NCBI GenBank assembly: GCA_020024555.1
Contig: JAHHTQ010000003.1
Location: 1-64,000 of the forward strand
DNA: 64,000 nt
Direction: 5' to 3'
DNA from: Angelakisella sp.
GTDB taxonomy: Bacteria; Bacillota; Clostridia; Oscillospirales; Ruminococcaceae
Part shown: positions 43,642 through 52,184 of the stretch, in pieces
Numbering within the stretch: the stretch's first letter is position 1
Layout of the letters: every line of letters begins with the position of its first letter
Notes under the pieces: generated by a model
The model's input: the letters and a program-made list of their open reading frames with translations, nothing else
Databases searched by the model: none
Told to the model about the DNA's origin: nothing
Program-made: the position numbers and the translations under genes

Positions 43642-45084
43642 TTAATCTTTTGATATATTGTTGATTGTAAAATTATTGTTATTCAGTTTCTTAAAACTTT
43701 TTCTGAATATAAAATCTTGCGTAAATTTTTTATTGTATGGTGAAAACGGCGCAGTATAAGCCACACCCATAAACTCTATCGAAGATATATTTATTATCAT
43801 CGCTATAACTCCGAGCGTAAGCCCCCAAAAACCGGTTAACCCCGCAAAAAATATAAATATAAACCTGAGTATAGTCACAGGCTGATAGAGATGTGTTACG
43901 GTAAACGAACAAATTGCGGTGACACCTGTAACAATAAGCATCGGAAGTCCGACAAGACCGGCTGTTACCGCCGCATCGCCTATGACAAGTCCCCCTACAA
44001 CACTTATTGCGCTGCCGATAGGTTTCGGTAACCTCAACCCTGCCTCCCGCAAAAGTTCATACATTATAAGTATAAAAAAACTTTCCCACATAGGCGAAAG
44101 CGGTGTTTTTGCAACCGAAAACAACATATCATCAAACAAAACCGTCGGTATTAACTCGTGATGAAATGTCATAATTGCAACAAAAATTGACGGTAAAAGT
44201 ATTGTGACGCAAAAACTTATAATTTTTAGCGACCTTATAAACCAAGTATAGAAAGGACGATTGACATAATCATCGGGAGTTTGAAAATTATCAATAAACA
44301 AATACGGCAAAATAAGAGCGAAAGGCACGCCGTCTACAATTATACCCACCCTGCCCTCGCACAGTTTACTGCAAAGCGTATCGGGACGTTCTGTTTTACC
44401 GATTGGACTAAACATCGAAACTTTATTTTTGCACAAAAAAGGCGACAGGTATGACGCACTGAAAACCGCTTTTAAATTTATATTTTGCAAATTTTCCTTT
44501 ATTTCTTCTGTCATTTCCGCTGTTACAAGGTCGCTGCAATACAGCATTTTTACGGAAGTATTACTTATACTGCCTATTGTCACTCCCTCAACTATCAAAT
44601 TCTTTGATTTTAATTTTCGTCTTATAAGCGCAACGGAAGTCACTGCCGATTCATTAAAACTTTCCCGTGAACCATATAAAGTTTGCTCAATTTGCGGAGA
44701 ATCTATACCACGTGTGCTAAATCCCTGAAAACCAAAAGCGAGACCTTTTTCACAGCCATCAATAAGCAATACTGCAAATCCGCTCATTGAGAAATTATAT
44801 AATTGCTCCATAGTTTCAACTTCTTTTTTATCAGAAGCATTCATCATTTCATTTTTGAGTAAATCAAAAATATCATTACCCGTTTTCCCTCTGTTTATAT
44901 CAGTAAGCGGTATAAGTAAAAGTTCTGTTACCTGTAAATTGGACACAAGCCCGTCAAACATAACTATTGCGCCGTTTACGCCATTCATTTTAAATTCTTG
45001 TATAACTAAATCTTGACTGTTTTTCAGCGTGTTTTTAATTTCCGATAAATTATTATTTAAAGAGGCATTAATATACATTTTCAT
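43642..45084 (-). CDS. GerA-type spore germination protein
   Basis: This 480-residue A subunit has a soluble N-terminal domain (~1-245), then about five membrane helices and a short cytosolic end. CEGRVGIIVDGVPFALILPYLF (~242-263), PTVLFDDMLFSVAKTPLSP-like and PLMLIVTGVTAICSFTV segments are GerAA hallmarks; the family forms ion channels opened on germinant binding. Two ATGs are close together; the second (45078) has better spacing from AAAGGATA. A TATACTA sequence 13 bases before the site resembles a forespore sigma-factor -10, but I found no clear -35. Confidence 0.93.
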   Translation of the reverse strand: MKMYINASLNNNLSEIKNTLKNSQDLVIQEFKMNGVNGAIVMFDGLVSNLQVTELLLIPLTDINRGKTGNDIFDLLKNEMMNASDKKEVETMEQLYNFSMSGFAVLLIDGCEKGLAFGFQGFSTRGIDSPQIEQTLYGSRESFNESAVTSVALIRRKLKSKNLIVEGVTIGSISNTSVKMLYCSDLVTAEMTEEIKENLQNINLKAVFSASYLSPFLCKNKVSMFSPIGKTERPDTLCSKLCEGRVGIIVDGVPFALILPYLFIDNFQTPDDYVNRPFYTWFIRSLKIISFCVTILLPSIFVAIMTFHHELIPTVLFDDMLFSVAKTPLSPMWESFFILIMYELLREAGLRLPKPIGSAISVVGGLVIGDAAVTAGLVGLPMLIVTGVTAICSFTVTHLYQPVTILRFIFIFFAGLTGFWGLTLGVIAMIINISSIEFMGVAYTAPFSPYNKKFTQDFIFRKSFKKLNNNNFTINNISKD

Positions 45085-45170
45085 TATCCTTTTTATTCAT
45101 AGTATAGTTTTATCTTTTTTGATTAAAATAATAACATTACACTATTATTTTGAACAAAAGGTGGTTTTTT

Positions 45171-45845
45171 ATGCTTGTATCTTTACTTCGTACAATAATT
45201 TTATATTTTATTATTGTATTTATAATTAGGCTAATGGGAAAAAGACAACTCGGAGAACTTCAACCTACCGAATTAATAATAACCATATTAATTTCAAATA
45301 TCGCAACACTGCCTCTGGAAAATGTTGATACCCCACTGTTTATGGGACTTATTCCGATTATGACACTTGTTATACTGGAAGTAATTATTTCTCAAATAAA
45401 TATGTACTTCCCAAAATGCGCAAAAATATTTACAGGTAAAAGTATGGTAGTTATAAAAGACGGAAAAATCAATCAGCAAAAACTTAAAGAACTGAGAATT
45501 TCCCCTGACGACCTGCTTTTGCAACTGCGACAGGAAAAAATCTTTGATATAAGTCAAGTTGAACTTGCCATTGTGGAAACTACCGGAAAACTCAGCGTAT
45601 ACGAAAAATATTTATACAGAAACGCAACGCCCGAGGACTTAAAATTGCAAGGCGACAAAAAACAAGATATCCCACCCATACCACTTGTTATAAACGGCGC
45701 AATAAACAGTGAAAATTTAATTGTTACACAGAAAACTGAAAAATGGGTATATGATGAACTGAAAAAACGAAAGACTGATATAAAAGAAGTATACATTATG
45801 ACAGTAGACAGCGACAATAAGTGTAATATAATAAAAAAAGCTTAA
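45171..45845 (+). CDS. DUF421 (YetF-like) membrane protein
   Basis: A 224-residue protein with three N-terminal membrane helices and a cytosolic DUF421 domain with GKSMVVIKDGKINQQKL (~86-102) and LRQEKIFDISQVELAIVETTG (~121-141). The ATG at 45171 is chosen because AAAAGGTGG lies 6 bases before it; a TTG seven codons upstream precedes that site. DUF421 proteins occur in spore membranes of Firmicutes; here the gene is divergent from the germination operon and paired with a DUF4363 gene. Confidence 0.88.
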   Translation: MLVSLLRTIILYFIIVFIIRLMGKRQLGELQPTELIITILISNIATLPLENVDTPLFMGLIPIMTLVILEVIISQINMYFPKCAKIFTGKSMVVIKDGKINQQKLKELRISPDDLLLQLRQEKIFDISQVELAIVETTGKLSVYEKYLYRNATPEDLKLQGDKKQDIPPIPLVINGAINSENLIVTQKTEKWVYDELKKRKTDIKEVYIMTVDSDNKCNIIKKA

Positions 45846-45861
45846 AAAGGTGGTAAGAAAA

Positions 45862-46248
45862 ATTAAAAGATTTTGTACTGCAATTATCCTATTTGTAGCA
45901 ATATTTACCCTATCGGTTATTTCCCTCTTTAATTTCCGCTCAAACTATAAAAAACTTATAACCGATACGGAAAATATAAAAAGCGCTGTTGTCAATGATA
46001 TTATTGACAATAAAACAGTATACAAATATATAGAAAACTTAAAAAACAACTGGGAAAATGCCGAAAAGTATTTTGTGATATACTTTAATCACAATGACTT
46101 GCACGATATACAAATGATGATTTCACAACTTAACGCAATGCTTGATTATGAGGAATACGGTGAATTTTTCGCAAGAGTAGACGCAATAGAAAGTTCTCTT
46201 GATGAACTTAAATATAACACTTATCCTTCTCTCAAAAATTTACTTTGA
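45862..46248 (+). CDS. DUF4363 protein, probable ATT start
   Basis: A 128-residue protein: one N-terminal membrane helix (~6-22) then a charged helical domain (DNKTVYKYIENLKNNWENAE) of the DUF4363 type, which follows DUF421 genes in Clostridia. The best ribosome site, AAAAGGTGGT, is the same as that of the preceding gene. The codon at correct distance (8 bases) is ATT (45862), followed by AAA AGA; the family commonly begins Met-Lys-Arg. The only standard alternative, GTG at 45850, lies within that site. Function is unknown; it may be partner of the DUF421 protein. Confidence 0.75.
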   Translation: MKRFCTAIILFVAIFTLSVISLFNFRSNYKKLITDTENIKSAVVNDIIDNKTVYKYIENLKNNWENAEKYFVIYFNHNDLHDIQMMISQLNAMLDYEEYGEFFARVDAIESSLDELKYNTYPSLKNLL

Positions 46249-46475
46249 TTTTTTGTATACAATTATCTGTATTTTTTTGTGCAATATATATATAAGAAAT
46301 TGTTATAAATTGTATATACTATGTTTTGTGACAAAATTACTGAAAAAACAACAATATATTAATAAAACTATTTACAGACAAAATATTATATAGTATAATA
46401 AATGTATACAAATTTTAATGTAATTTGTATATGCGTTATATTGTTCTTTTTTTTGAGAAAGAAAGGATATACTTT

Positions 46476-47012
46476 ATGTGGACAAAAGCACTTGAAAAAG
46501 AATATATTGAATGTGTTTATGATTTGATACAAAATCCTTTAATTCAGAAAATGGATAATATTGAACAACATGTCGATGATATGTCTTGTCTTGACCACAG
46601 TATATATGTTTCCGCAATAAGTTTTGCGCTATGCAAAAAATGGAAGCTAAATGCAAGAGCAGTGGCGCGTGCCGGTCTGTTGCATGATTTGTATTTGCTT
46701 AACTGGGACGAAGACACAGATTTCTCTCAGTGGGAAAGGCTTACAAAACACCCACAGATAGCGCTGGACAATGCAAAAAAACATTTTAATTTAACAAAGC
46801 TTGAACAAGATATAATTTCAAAACATATGTGGCCTTTGACTATTACAAAGATGCCAAAATACAAAGAGTCTATGATTGTGAATATAGTAGATACGGCTTG
46901 CGCAATAGCTGAATTTACACACACTTACAAAACCAAAAAGGTTTTGGGGTTACTTACAAGATTAAACAGACGCAGATTTTTAACACACAATCAAACTCTT
47001 CAAACAAATTAA
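46476..47012 (+). CDS. HD-domain phosphohydrolase
   Basis: A 178-residue HD-superfamily protein with HSIYVSAISFALCKKW (His, ~35) and GLLHDLYLLNW (HD at ~60), then a further His-containing IISKHMW. The metal residues H...HD...D are present, as in small clostridial HD phosphohydrolases; the substrate is unknown. The start ATG at 46476 follows AAAGGAT by 8 bases; the frame is open 17 codons further without a ribosome site. It ends at a strong terminator. Confidence 0.83.
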   Translation: MWTKALEKEYIECVYDLIQNPLIQKMDNIEQHVDDMSCLDHSIYVSAISFALCKKWKLNARAVARAGLLHDLYLLNWDEDTDFSQWERLTKHPQIALDNAKKHFNLTKLEQDIISKHMWPLTITKMPKYKESMIVNIVDTACAIAEFTHTYKTKKVLGLLTRLNRRRFLTHNQTLQTN

Positions 47013-47075
47013 TCAGCCATCTTCTAAAAATTTTTTCATAAATCTTCTTTTTTATGGTTGCAAAAGTAACCTAAC

Positions 47076-47109
47076 AAAAAAGCTCAACTCTGACGGGTTG
47101 AGCTTTTTT
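47076..47109. terminator. Bidirectional terminator
   Basis: AAAAAGCTCAAC pairs with GTTGAGCTTTTT around TCTGACGG, with A- and T-runs on the two sides. It serves the HD gene and the converging larC. Confidence 0.85.
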
Positions 47110-47143
47110 GTTTACTGCTTTATATAATATTATCATTTAAAAA

Positions 47144-48370
47144 TTACTTTATTTCGTTGAGTACATCTGCAATGGATAGGCTATATGTGGTTGCGGCTTG
47201 CTTTACATCTTCATACTCAGCCTTTTCTTTATTGACACCATAACCATATCCGCATTTTATGCGTATAGAGCCATATTTTGTCTCTGCTGTACGCACTTTA
47301 TATGATAATATATTACGATTACAAATTTTGAAACGTACGCCCAGCGTAGTTGTATGTTTTAGTAAAAGTTTTGTCATACGTTCTTGGTCTTCTGGTCTAC
47401 ACAGGCAAGTAAGCATATATGCAGGACGACTTTTTTTCATAACTATCGGGGTTGCAAATACATCAAGCGCCTTTTCTTCCATTAATATATCAATGGCAAA
47501 GCCAATAGCCTCAGGTGTCATATCGTCCAAGTTACAGCTTAATTCAGCTATTTCATCGTGTCCTTCACTCTCCGAACTCAAAAATACCCGTACGCAATTT
47601 GCAATTTCAAAATCTTTGTTACCCATTCCGTATCCGATTTTTTCAGTAGTCATAACAGGCATTGAGCCGAATTTCTGAACAAAATGTTTGAGAACAGCCG
47701 CGCCTGTCGGCGTACAAAGTTCCCCCTTAATATTTCCACTATAAGTAGGCACTCCCATTAAAATATGTGCTGTTGCCGGCGCAGGAACAGGCAAAACTCC
47801 ATGCGCACAATGTACAAAACCACTGCCAACGTGTATAGGTGATGCGAGTATTGATGAAACGTCAAGTTTATTGATAAGCAAACAACAACCAACAACATCT
47901 GCCACAGCATCAAGCGAACCTACTTCATGAAAATGTATTTGCCCGATTGACATATTGTGTACAAATGACTCCGCCTCACCGATTAATTTATATACGGAAG
48001 TGGCATCTGCCTTAACTTTTTCGGGTAAATCCAGCTTTTCTATTACATCACAAATATCACGATAAGTGTAATGATGATGAGTGTGTTCATTATTATGCGT
48101 ATGTTCGTGGTGGTGATGATGTGATTCTATATGTTCTAAATCCATATCTTCACTGTGTTCTTCCTGTCCATCAACTAAAACTGAAATATGACTTCCGTAT
48201 ATACCGCATTTCTGCACAGTTTTGCAAGAAAGCTTTACGTTGCCAAGTCCCAAACTATTCATCTTATTCAAAAAATCTTGTTTATCAGTTTCTGGTAACA
48301 AATCGTACAGCGCTGACATAAGCATATCGCCCGCCGCACCCATATTACATTCAAAATATAATGTTCTCAT
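47144..48370 (-). CDS. larC: Nickel-pincer cofactor synthesis protein LarC
   Basis: LarC (408 residues) inserts nickel into the pyridinium bis-thiocarboxylate nucleotide to finish the cofactor of LarA-type enzymes. YFECNMGAAGDMLMSALYDL (~5-24), GQIHFHEVGSLDAVADVVG (~147-165) and CTPTGAAVLKHF (~224-235) are family motifs. A His-rich insert (~87-106, many His) may store or bind nickel. LarC1 and LarC2 regions are in one uninterrupted frame; no programmed frameshift is needed as in lactobacilli. Its partner LarA homologue lies 213 bases upstream on the same strand; larB and larE are not in the window. Confidence 0.93.
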   Translation of the reverse strand: MRTLYFECNMGAAGDMLMSALYDLLPETDKQDFLNKMNSLGLGNVKLSCKTVQKCGIYGSHISVLVDGQEEHSEDMDLEHIESHHHHHEHTHNNEHTHHHYTYRDICDVIEKLDLPEKVKADATSVYKLIGEAESFVHNMSIGQIHFHEVGSLDAVADVVGCCLLINKLDVSSILASPIHVGSGFVHCAHGVLPVPAPATAHILMGVPTYSGNIKGELCTPTGAAVLKHFVQKFGSMPVMTTEKIGYGMGNKDFEIANCVRVFLSSESEGHDEIAELSCNLDDMTPEAIGFAIDILMEEKALDVFATPIVMKKSRPAYMLTCLCRPEDQERMTKLLLKHTTTLGVRFKICNRNILSYKVRTAETKYGSIRIKCGYGYGVNKEKAEYEDVKQAATTYSLSIADVLNEIK

Positions 48371-48480
48371 TATTTTCGCTCCTTTTTTATATGAGTAATC
48401 AAATCAAAAAAGTAATTTTATTAATATAATTGCGTGTATACTCTAATTCACTTTATATTTTAAAAAACTATATATATTAT

Positions 48481-48547
48481 CCAAAAAAACTCCCCATAGA
48501 GTAAGCTTGAAAAGTATATCGTTTCAAGTATCTGCCCTATGGGGAGT
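48481..48547 (-). terminator. Nested-hairpin terminator after the LarA-like gene
   Basis: ACTCCCCATAG (48489-48499) pairs perfectly with CTATGGGGAGT (48537-48547). Inside is a second perfect stem, CTTGAAA/TTTCAAG. The minus-strand U6 tail is at 48488-48483. Termination here leaves larC as a separate unit. Confidence 0.75.
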
Positions 48548-48583
48548 ATCGGTTATGATATTAATTAATTTATTTTTTAATTA

Positions 48584-50035
48584 TTAAATCAAGTCATCTT
48601 TCATACATAGGTGAACAGCTGTTGTTTTGAACGTTAGCGGTAGCGCAAGAATATTCGGATTTTCTCCGACATATTTCTTCTTAGCGTCAGCCAGCGCTTC
48701 TTCAAAAGTAGCGCGTGTTTTTAGTCCCATACTACGGGCAATACCGGGCTCACGAGCGCCAACAATATATATAGCAGATGTATTCATCTCTGCTATATGT
48801 CCACAGCTCATCATTGAGAAACCGTGGAATGGGTGGAAAGCATTTGCATATCTGTATTTGCGGATATATTCCTCATTTGTTGCAAAATACTCACCGTAAC
48901 GGTTCATATCAGGCAAAATGTTGTTGTAGTCATGTTGGAACATATCATACAGTTCTTTTAAATATGGCCATCTTTCTTCGTGGAAATAGCCGTCACAAAT
49001 ACTTGAAACAATGAATACGCAGTGGTCGCTCATAATTCTCTTGTGACGGATTACCTGTGCTGAAAGCGCCTGCATCATTTGAATTGGGTTTGTACCCATA
49101 CCGTTACCGTAATGAAAGTTAGTTGGCATACCAAAAACGATAACATCGTATTTTTTATCTGCCCATTTTACATAAGTTCTCTTATCTGCAACTTTCCAAC
49201 TGATTGGTTGCATTTCTTTTGCATAACCGCTGAATATAGCGATTTGTCTTGATTGGCTGTCCAAAACAGCATCACAACAGAAGAATTTTTTACCCATTTT
49301 TTCTTCCATATGCATACCGTGTTCATCGAATTTTGTACGCATTGAACTCTTTGTTGATACAGGTACAAAGTCTGCTTTGTGCATAACTTTCGGCACGTGA
49401 TGAGCGGCTATTGTTTTCCAGTGGCTGATACCTGTTGCGCAGTGTTTGTAACCGGCTGAATAACCGCCGTAAGGGTTACCTTGCGTATGACCGATAAGGA
49501 TAGCGATATCAGCGTCAAAAACATATTTATTCATAATAACATGGTCGCCGGCTTCTGTAAATCCCAGGTCTACAAGATGTTCATAATCTTCACTGTCGTG
49601 ACTTGTTATTTGGTTTGTAAAGTAGAACTCATTGAATAGTTTTTCACCCAAAATCGTTTGCATTTCACCAACTGTCGCACGTGGGTGCAAGCCATTTGAA
49701 AATAGAAGCAAAATATCTTTCTTTTCTACACCGACACTGTAAAGCTCATCAAGACAAGCTGTTATTGATACTTTACGGTGACTTGTTGCATGGTTACCAC
49801 CCTTTACTATATCAGGAATAACAAAAACCACTTTGCTGCCTTTGTGCGCCATTTCTGTTAGAGTTTGCATACCTATCGGGTTTCTTATTGATTTCAGAGT
49901 TTCGTTATAAAGCGTATCCCAATCTTGTGGCAAACATTCAGGATCTTTTACTGTAACACCGGGTATAAATGAATCAGTGTTATCGGGAAGCTCTGCGCTC
50001 ATTGTGCCTTGACCGTATTCAAATTCAAATTTCAT
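48584..50035 (-). CDS. LarA-family nickel-dependent racemase/epimerase homologue
   Basis: This 483-residue protein has the LarA (DUF2088) fold: FVIPDIVKGGNHATSHRKVS (~71-90), LFSNGLHPRAT (~111-121), and GYSAGYKHCATGISHWKT (~191-208). By spacing, Lys197 matches the lysine holding the nickel-pincer cofactor, His213 the nickel-ligating histidine, and His117 one catalytic histidine. The second catalytic histidine position, ten residues before the lysine, is Asn187. It is longer than lactate racemase (about 425). LarC nearby supports nickel cofactor use. The neighbours are sugar-phosphate enzymes, so the substrate is probably a sugar acid or related polyol rather than lactate. Last gene of the ROK-led operon. 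Confidence 0.83.
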   Translation of the reverse strand: MKFEFEYGQGTMSAELPDNTDSFIPGVTVKDPECLPQDWDTLYNETLKSIRNPIGMQTLTEMAHKGSKVVFVIPDIVKGGNHATSHRKVSITACLDELYSVGVEKKDILLLFSNGLHPRATVGEMQTILGEKLFNEFYFTNQITSHDSEDYEHLVDLGFTEAGDHVIMNKYVFDADIAILIGHTQGNPYGGYSAGYKHCATGISHWKTIAAHHVPKVMHKADFVPVSTKSSMRTKFDEHGMHMEEKMGKKFFCCDAVLDSQSRQIAIFSGYAKEMQPISWKVADKRTYVKWADKKYDVIVFGMPTNFHYGNGMGTNPIQMMQALSAQVIRHKRIMSDHCVFIVSSICDGYFHEERWPYLKELYDMFQHDYNNILPDMNRYGEYFATNEEYIRKYRYANAFHPFHGFSMMSCGHIAEMNTSAIYIVGAREPGIARSMGLKTRATFEEALADAKKKYVGENPNILALPLTFKTTAVHLCMKDDLI

Positions 50036-50076
50036 ATATTTCTAATTTCCTTTCATTTTATATCAATTTATAATTA

Positions 50077-50916
50077 TTATTTACCCATATATGTTTTGAT
50101 AATTTCCAGATATTCATTTGGATAAAATCCTATCTCACCTTGAAAACGTGTAAGCGCTATAAGTCCACCGTCAATTTCAGGTATGCTTGCAAGCATTTCG
50201 GCATTGTCTACCTTTAAACCACCACCATATACAACATCTATACCACCTGTTTTCTCTTTTACAAATTTAGCAATCATTTGTATATAGTCTTTGCCTGCGG
50301 GAGTTTTTCCCGGACCAATACTCCAAATAGGCTCATAAGCGATAACAACCTTAGATTTATCTACGCCGTTTAGTCCGATTTCAAGTTGTTCACCCAAAAC
50401 TTCTTGCCAACGTTCTTGTTCTTCGCTCTTTTCACCGATACAGTACAGTACATGAAGTCCTGCTTTTTGCGCTGCCAAAATTTCCTGGTTTAGTATTCTG
50501 TTAACTGCTTTTGTATCTGTTACGCCGGCTTCTTCCAAAATACCCATTTTGTCATTGCGTTCTTCACAGTGACCGATTATTGTGGAAACACAACCCATTT
50601 CTTTCACTATGTTTGCTGTACGGTTTGTTGTAAATGCGCCAAAATTTCCGCCTACTGATGTATCTGCTCTGTATACGCTTTGGCTACCAAGTTTAACAGC
50701 ACTGTCCTTGCAGCAAACAGCGCTTTTTGCGCCAAGCAAATGCGCCTCAGGCATATACATAACAAAGTCCACTTCGTTTTTATCATATTCATTAAGTTTT
50801 GCCTGTGTATTTTCAACTATGTACTTTCCCCAATCTTGCAGTGGCGCTATTCTGTTGACGCCACCGTTTTCAGGGGAAATATCAAATCTTTTTAGGTTAA
50901 GATATATGTGCTTCAT
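50077..50916 (-). CDS. Triosephosphate isomerase-like protein
   Basis: A 279-residue TIM-barrel protein related to, but distinct from, glycolytic TpiA (about 250 residues). Lys9 in LNLKRF matches the catalytic lysine of NWK; His116 in IIGHCEER matches the catalytic histidine of GHSERR; Glu195 in AYEPIWSIGPGKTP matches the catalytic glutamate and flexible loop. All three key residues are kept while surrounding motifs deviate, so an isomerase for a related ketose/aldose phosphate is likely. It lies between the aldolase and LarA-like genes with 40-50 base gaps. Confidence 0.85.
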   Translation of the reverse strand: MKHIYLNLKRFDISPENGGVNRIAPLQDWGKYIVENTQAKLNEYDKNEVDFVMYMPEAHLLGAKSAVCCKDSAVKLGSQSVYRADTSVGGNFGAFTTNRTANIVKEMGCVSTIIGHCEERNDKMGILEEAGVTDTKAVNRILNQEILAAQKAGLHVLYCIGEKSEEQERWQEVLGEQLEIGLNGVDKSKVVIAYEPIWSIGPGKTPAGKDYIQMIAKFVKEKTGGIDVVYGGGLKVDNAEMLASIPEIDGGLIALTRFQGEIGFYPNEYLEIIKTYMGK

Positions 50917-50968
50917 TTATTTTACTCCCATATAATCATAAATTTTATAATAAAAGGTGATATGCAAA

Positions 50969-52126
50969 TTATATGCCTTCTTTTTTATAACGCTCAGCCA
51001 TTTCGTCAAGCGTAACTTTTTCTACAAGCGGAGCCTTACCAACGCTGCCAAATTCTACAATAAGTGTGCCAACAGCCTCTTTTACGCCTCGTTCAACGCA
51101 ATTTACAATCTTTGCAACATCTTCATCGGGAATATTGCCATACATTACCGTATCCATTATCGGTGGTAAGAATGCGCGTGGGTCAAATGCTGACTTATTG
51201 CTCTCCAACAAATCATATATTTTGCCTATTGATGAGGATTTTTGCATAGCAGGTTCTTGTGCGAATAATTCTTTCATATTACGTGTTACTGCAAGACGAA
51301 TATCCGTATCAACATTTATTTTACCTATACCGCAAGGAATAACAGCTTTTAGTTGTTCAAGCGCTATTCCGTAAGTATTTGTAAGTTCACCGCCCAAAGC
51401 ATTGATTTCATTTACAATATATTTCGGAACAGTTGAAGAACCATGGCTAACAAGCACACCGAAAATATTTTCATGCATTAGGCATTCTTTTATTGCAATA
51501 GCAATTTCTTTGCGAAGTTTAACATCTTTACCTTTGCTTGCGCCATGCATTGTACCATAGCTTATTGCCAAACAGTCAACTTTTGTTTTCTTAAAAAACT
51601 CTACTGCGTCCATGGGGTTTGTATATGTAGATGTTGCGCTGAATACATGGTCCTCCACACCTGCAAGTACGCCAAGTTCACCCTCAACAGTTACGCCACG
51701 GGCATGCGCGTATTTTACAACTTCACGTGTAAGTTCAATATTTTGGTTAAAAGGAAGTGATGAACCGTCTATCATAACAGATGTATATCCGCCGTCAATA
51801 GCCGCCTTTACACTGTCCATATTCTTACCATGGTCAAGGTGTAGTACAACAGGAACTGTTGCGTCTGTACCGTATTTTTTAACTGCATCACCGATATTTT
51901 TTGCGCCCTTTATTTTGTCTTCAACGGTTGCATTCAGAAAGTCTGTTCTGCCACCCATAAAACCATTTGCAAGGTCTGCGCCTTGTAGTATGGCTGGTGA
52001 ACGGAACATCTCGTGAACTTCAATAGCCGCTTTTGCCTGAGCTACCGCATTTACATTAAATCCGCCCTGCGCATATCCGTATTTTTGTGTTGCCTCCAAA
52101 AGAGGTCTCATTGGTACTATTGCCAT
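50969..52126 (-). CDS. Class II (zinc) fructose-bisphosphate aldolase family protein
   Basis: This 385-residue class II aldolase splits or joins ketose bisphosphates using zinc. VVLHLDHGKN (Asp98, His99), VEGELGVLAG, ISYGTMHGASKG (His194) and VLVSHGSSTVPK (His228) are the active-site strands; GKINVDTDIRLA follows. Canonical family motifs are IAxGTxHG and LHGGSG(I/V)P, so the phosphate-side loop here differs. The length exceeds the typical ~285-residue bacillary form through a C-terminal extension. It belongs to the operon with PFK-like and TIM-like genes and may act on a bisphosphate other than fructose-1,6-bisphosphate. Confidence 0.88.
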   Translation of the reverse strand: MAIVPMRPLLEATQKYGYAQGGFNVNAVAQAKAAIEVHEMFRSPAILQGADLANGFMGGRTDFLNATVEDKIKGAKNIGDAVKKYGTDATVPVVLHLDHGKNMDSVKAAIDGGYTSVMIDGSSLPFNQNIELTREVVKYAHARGVTVEGELGVLAGVEDHVFSATSTYTNPMDAVEFFKKTKVDCLAISYGTMHGASKGKDVKLRKEIAIAIKECLMHENIFGVLVSHGSSTVPKYIVNEINALGGELTNTYGIALEQLKAVIPCGIGKINVDTDIRLAVTRNMKELFAQEPAMQKSSSIGKIYDLLESNKSAFDPRAFLPPIMDTVMYGNIPDEDVAKIVNCVERGVKEAVGTLIVEFGSVGKAPLVEKVTLDEMAERYKKEGI

Positions 52127-52184
52127 AAGTCTACATCTCCTATAAATTTTATTTTTATATTAAAAAAATTTTTTAAACTAAATC

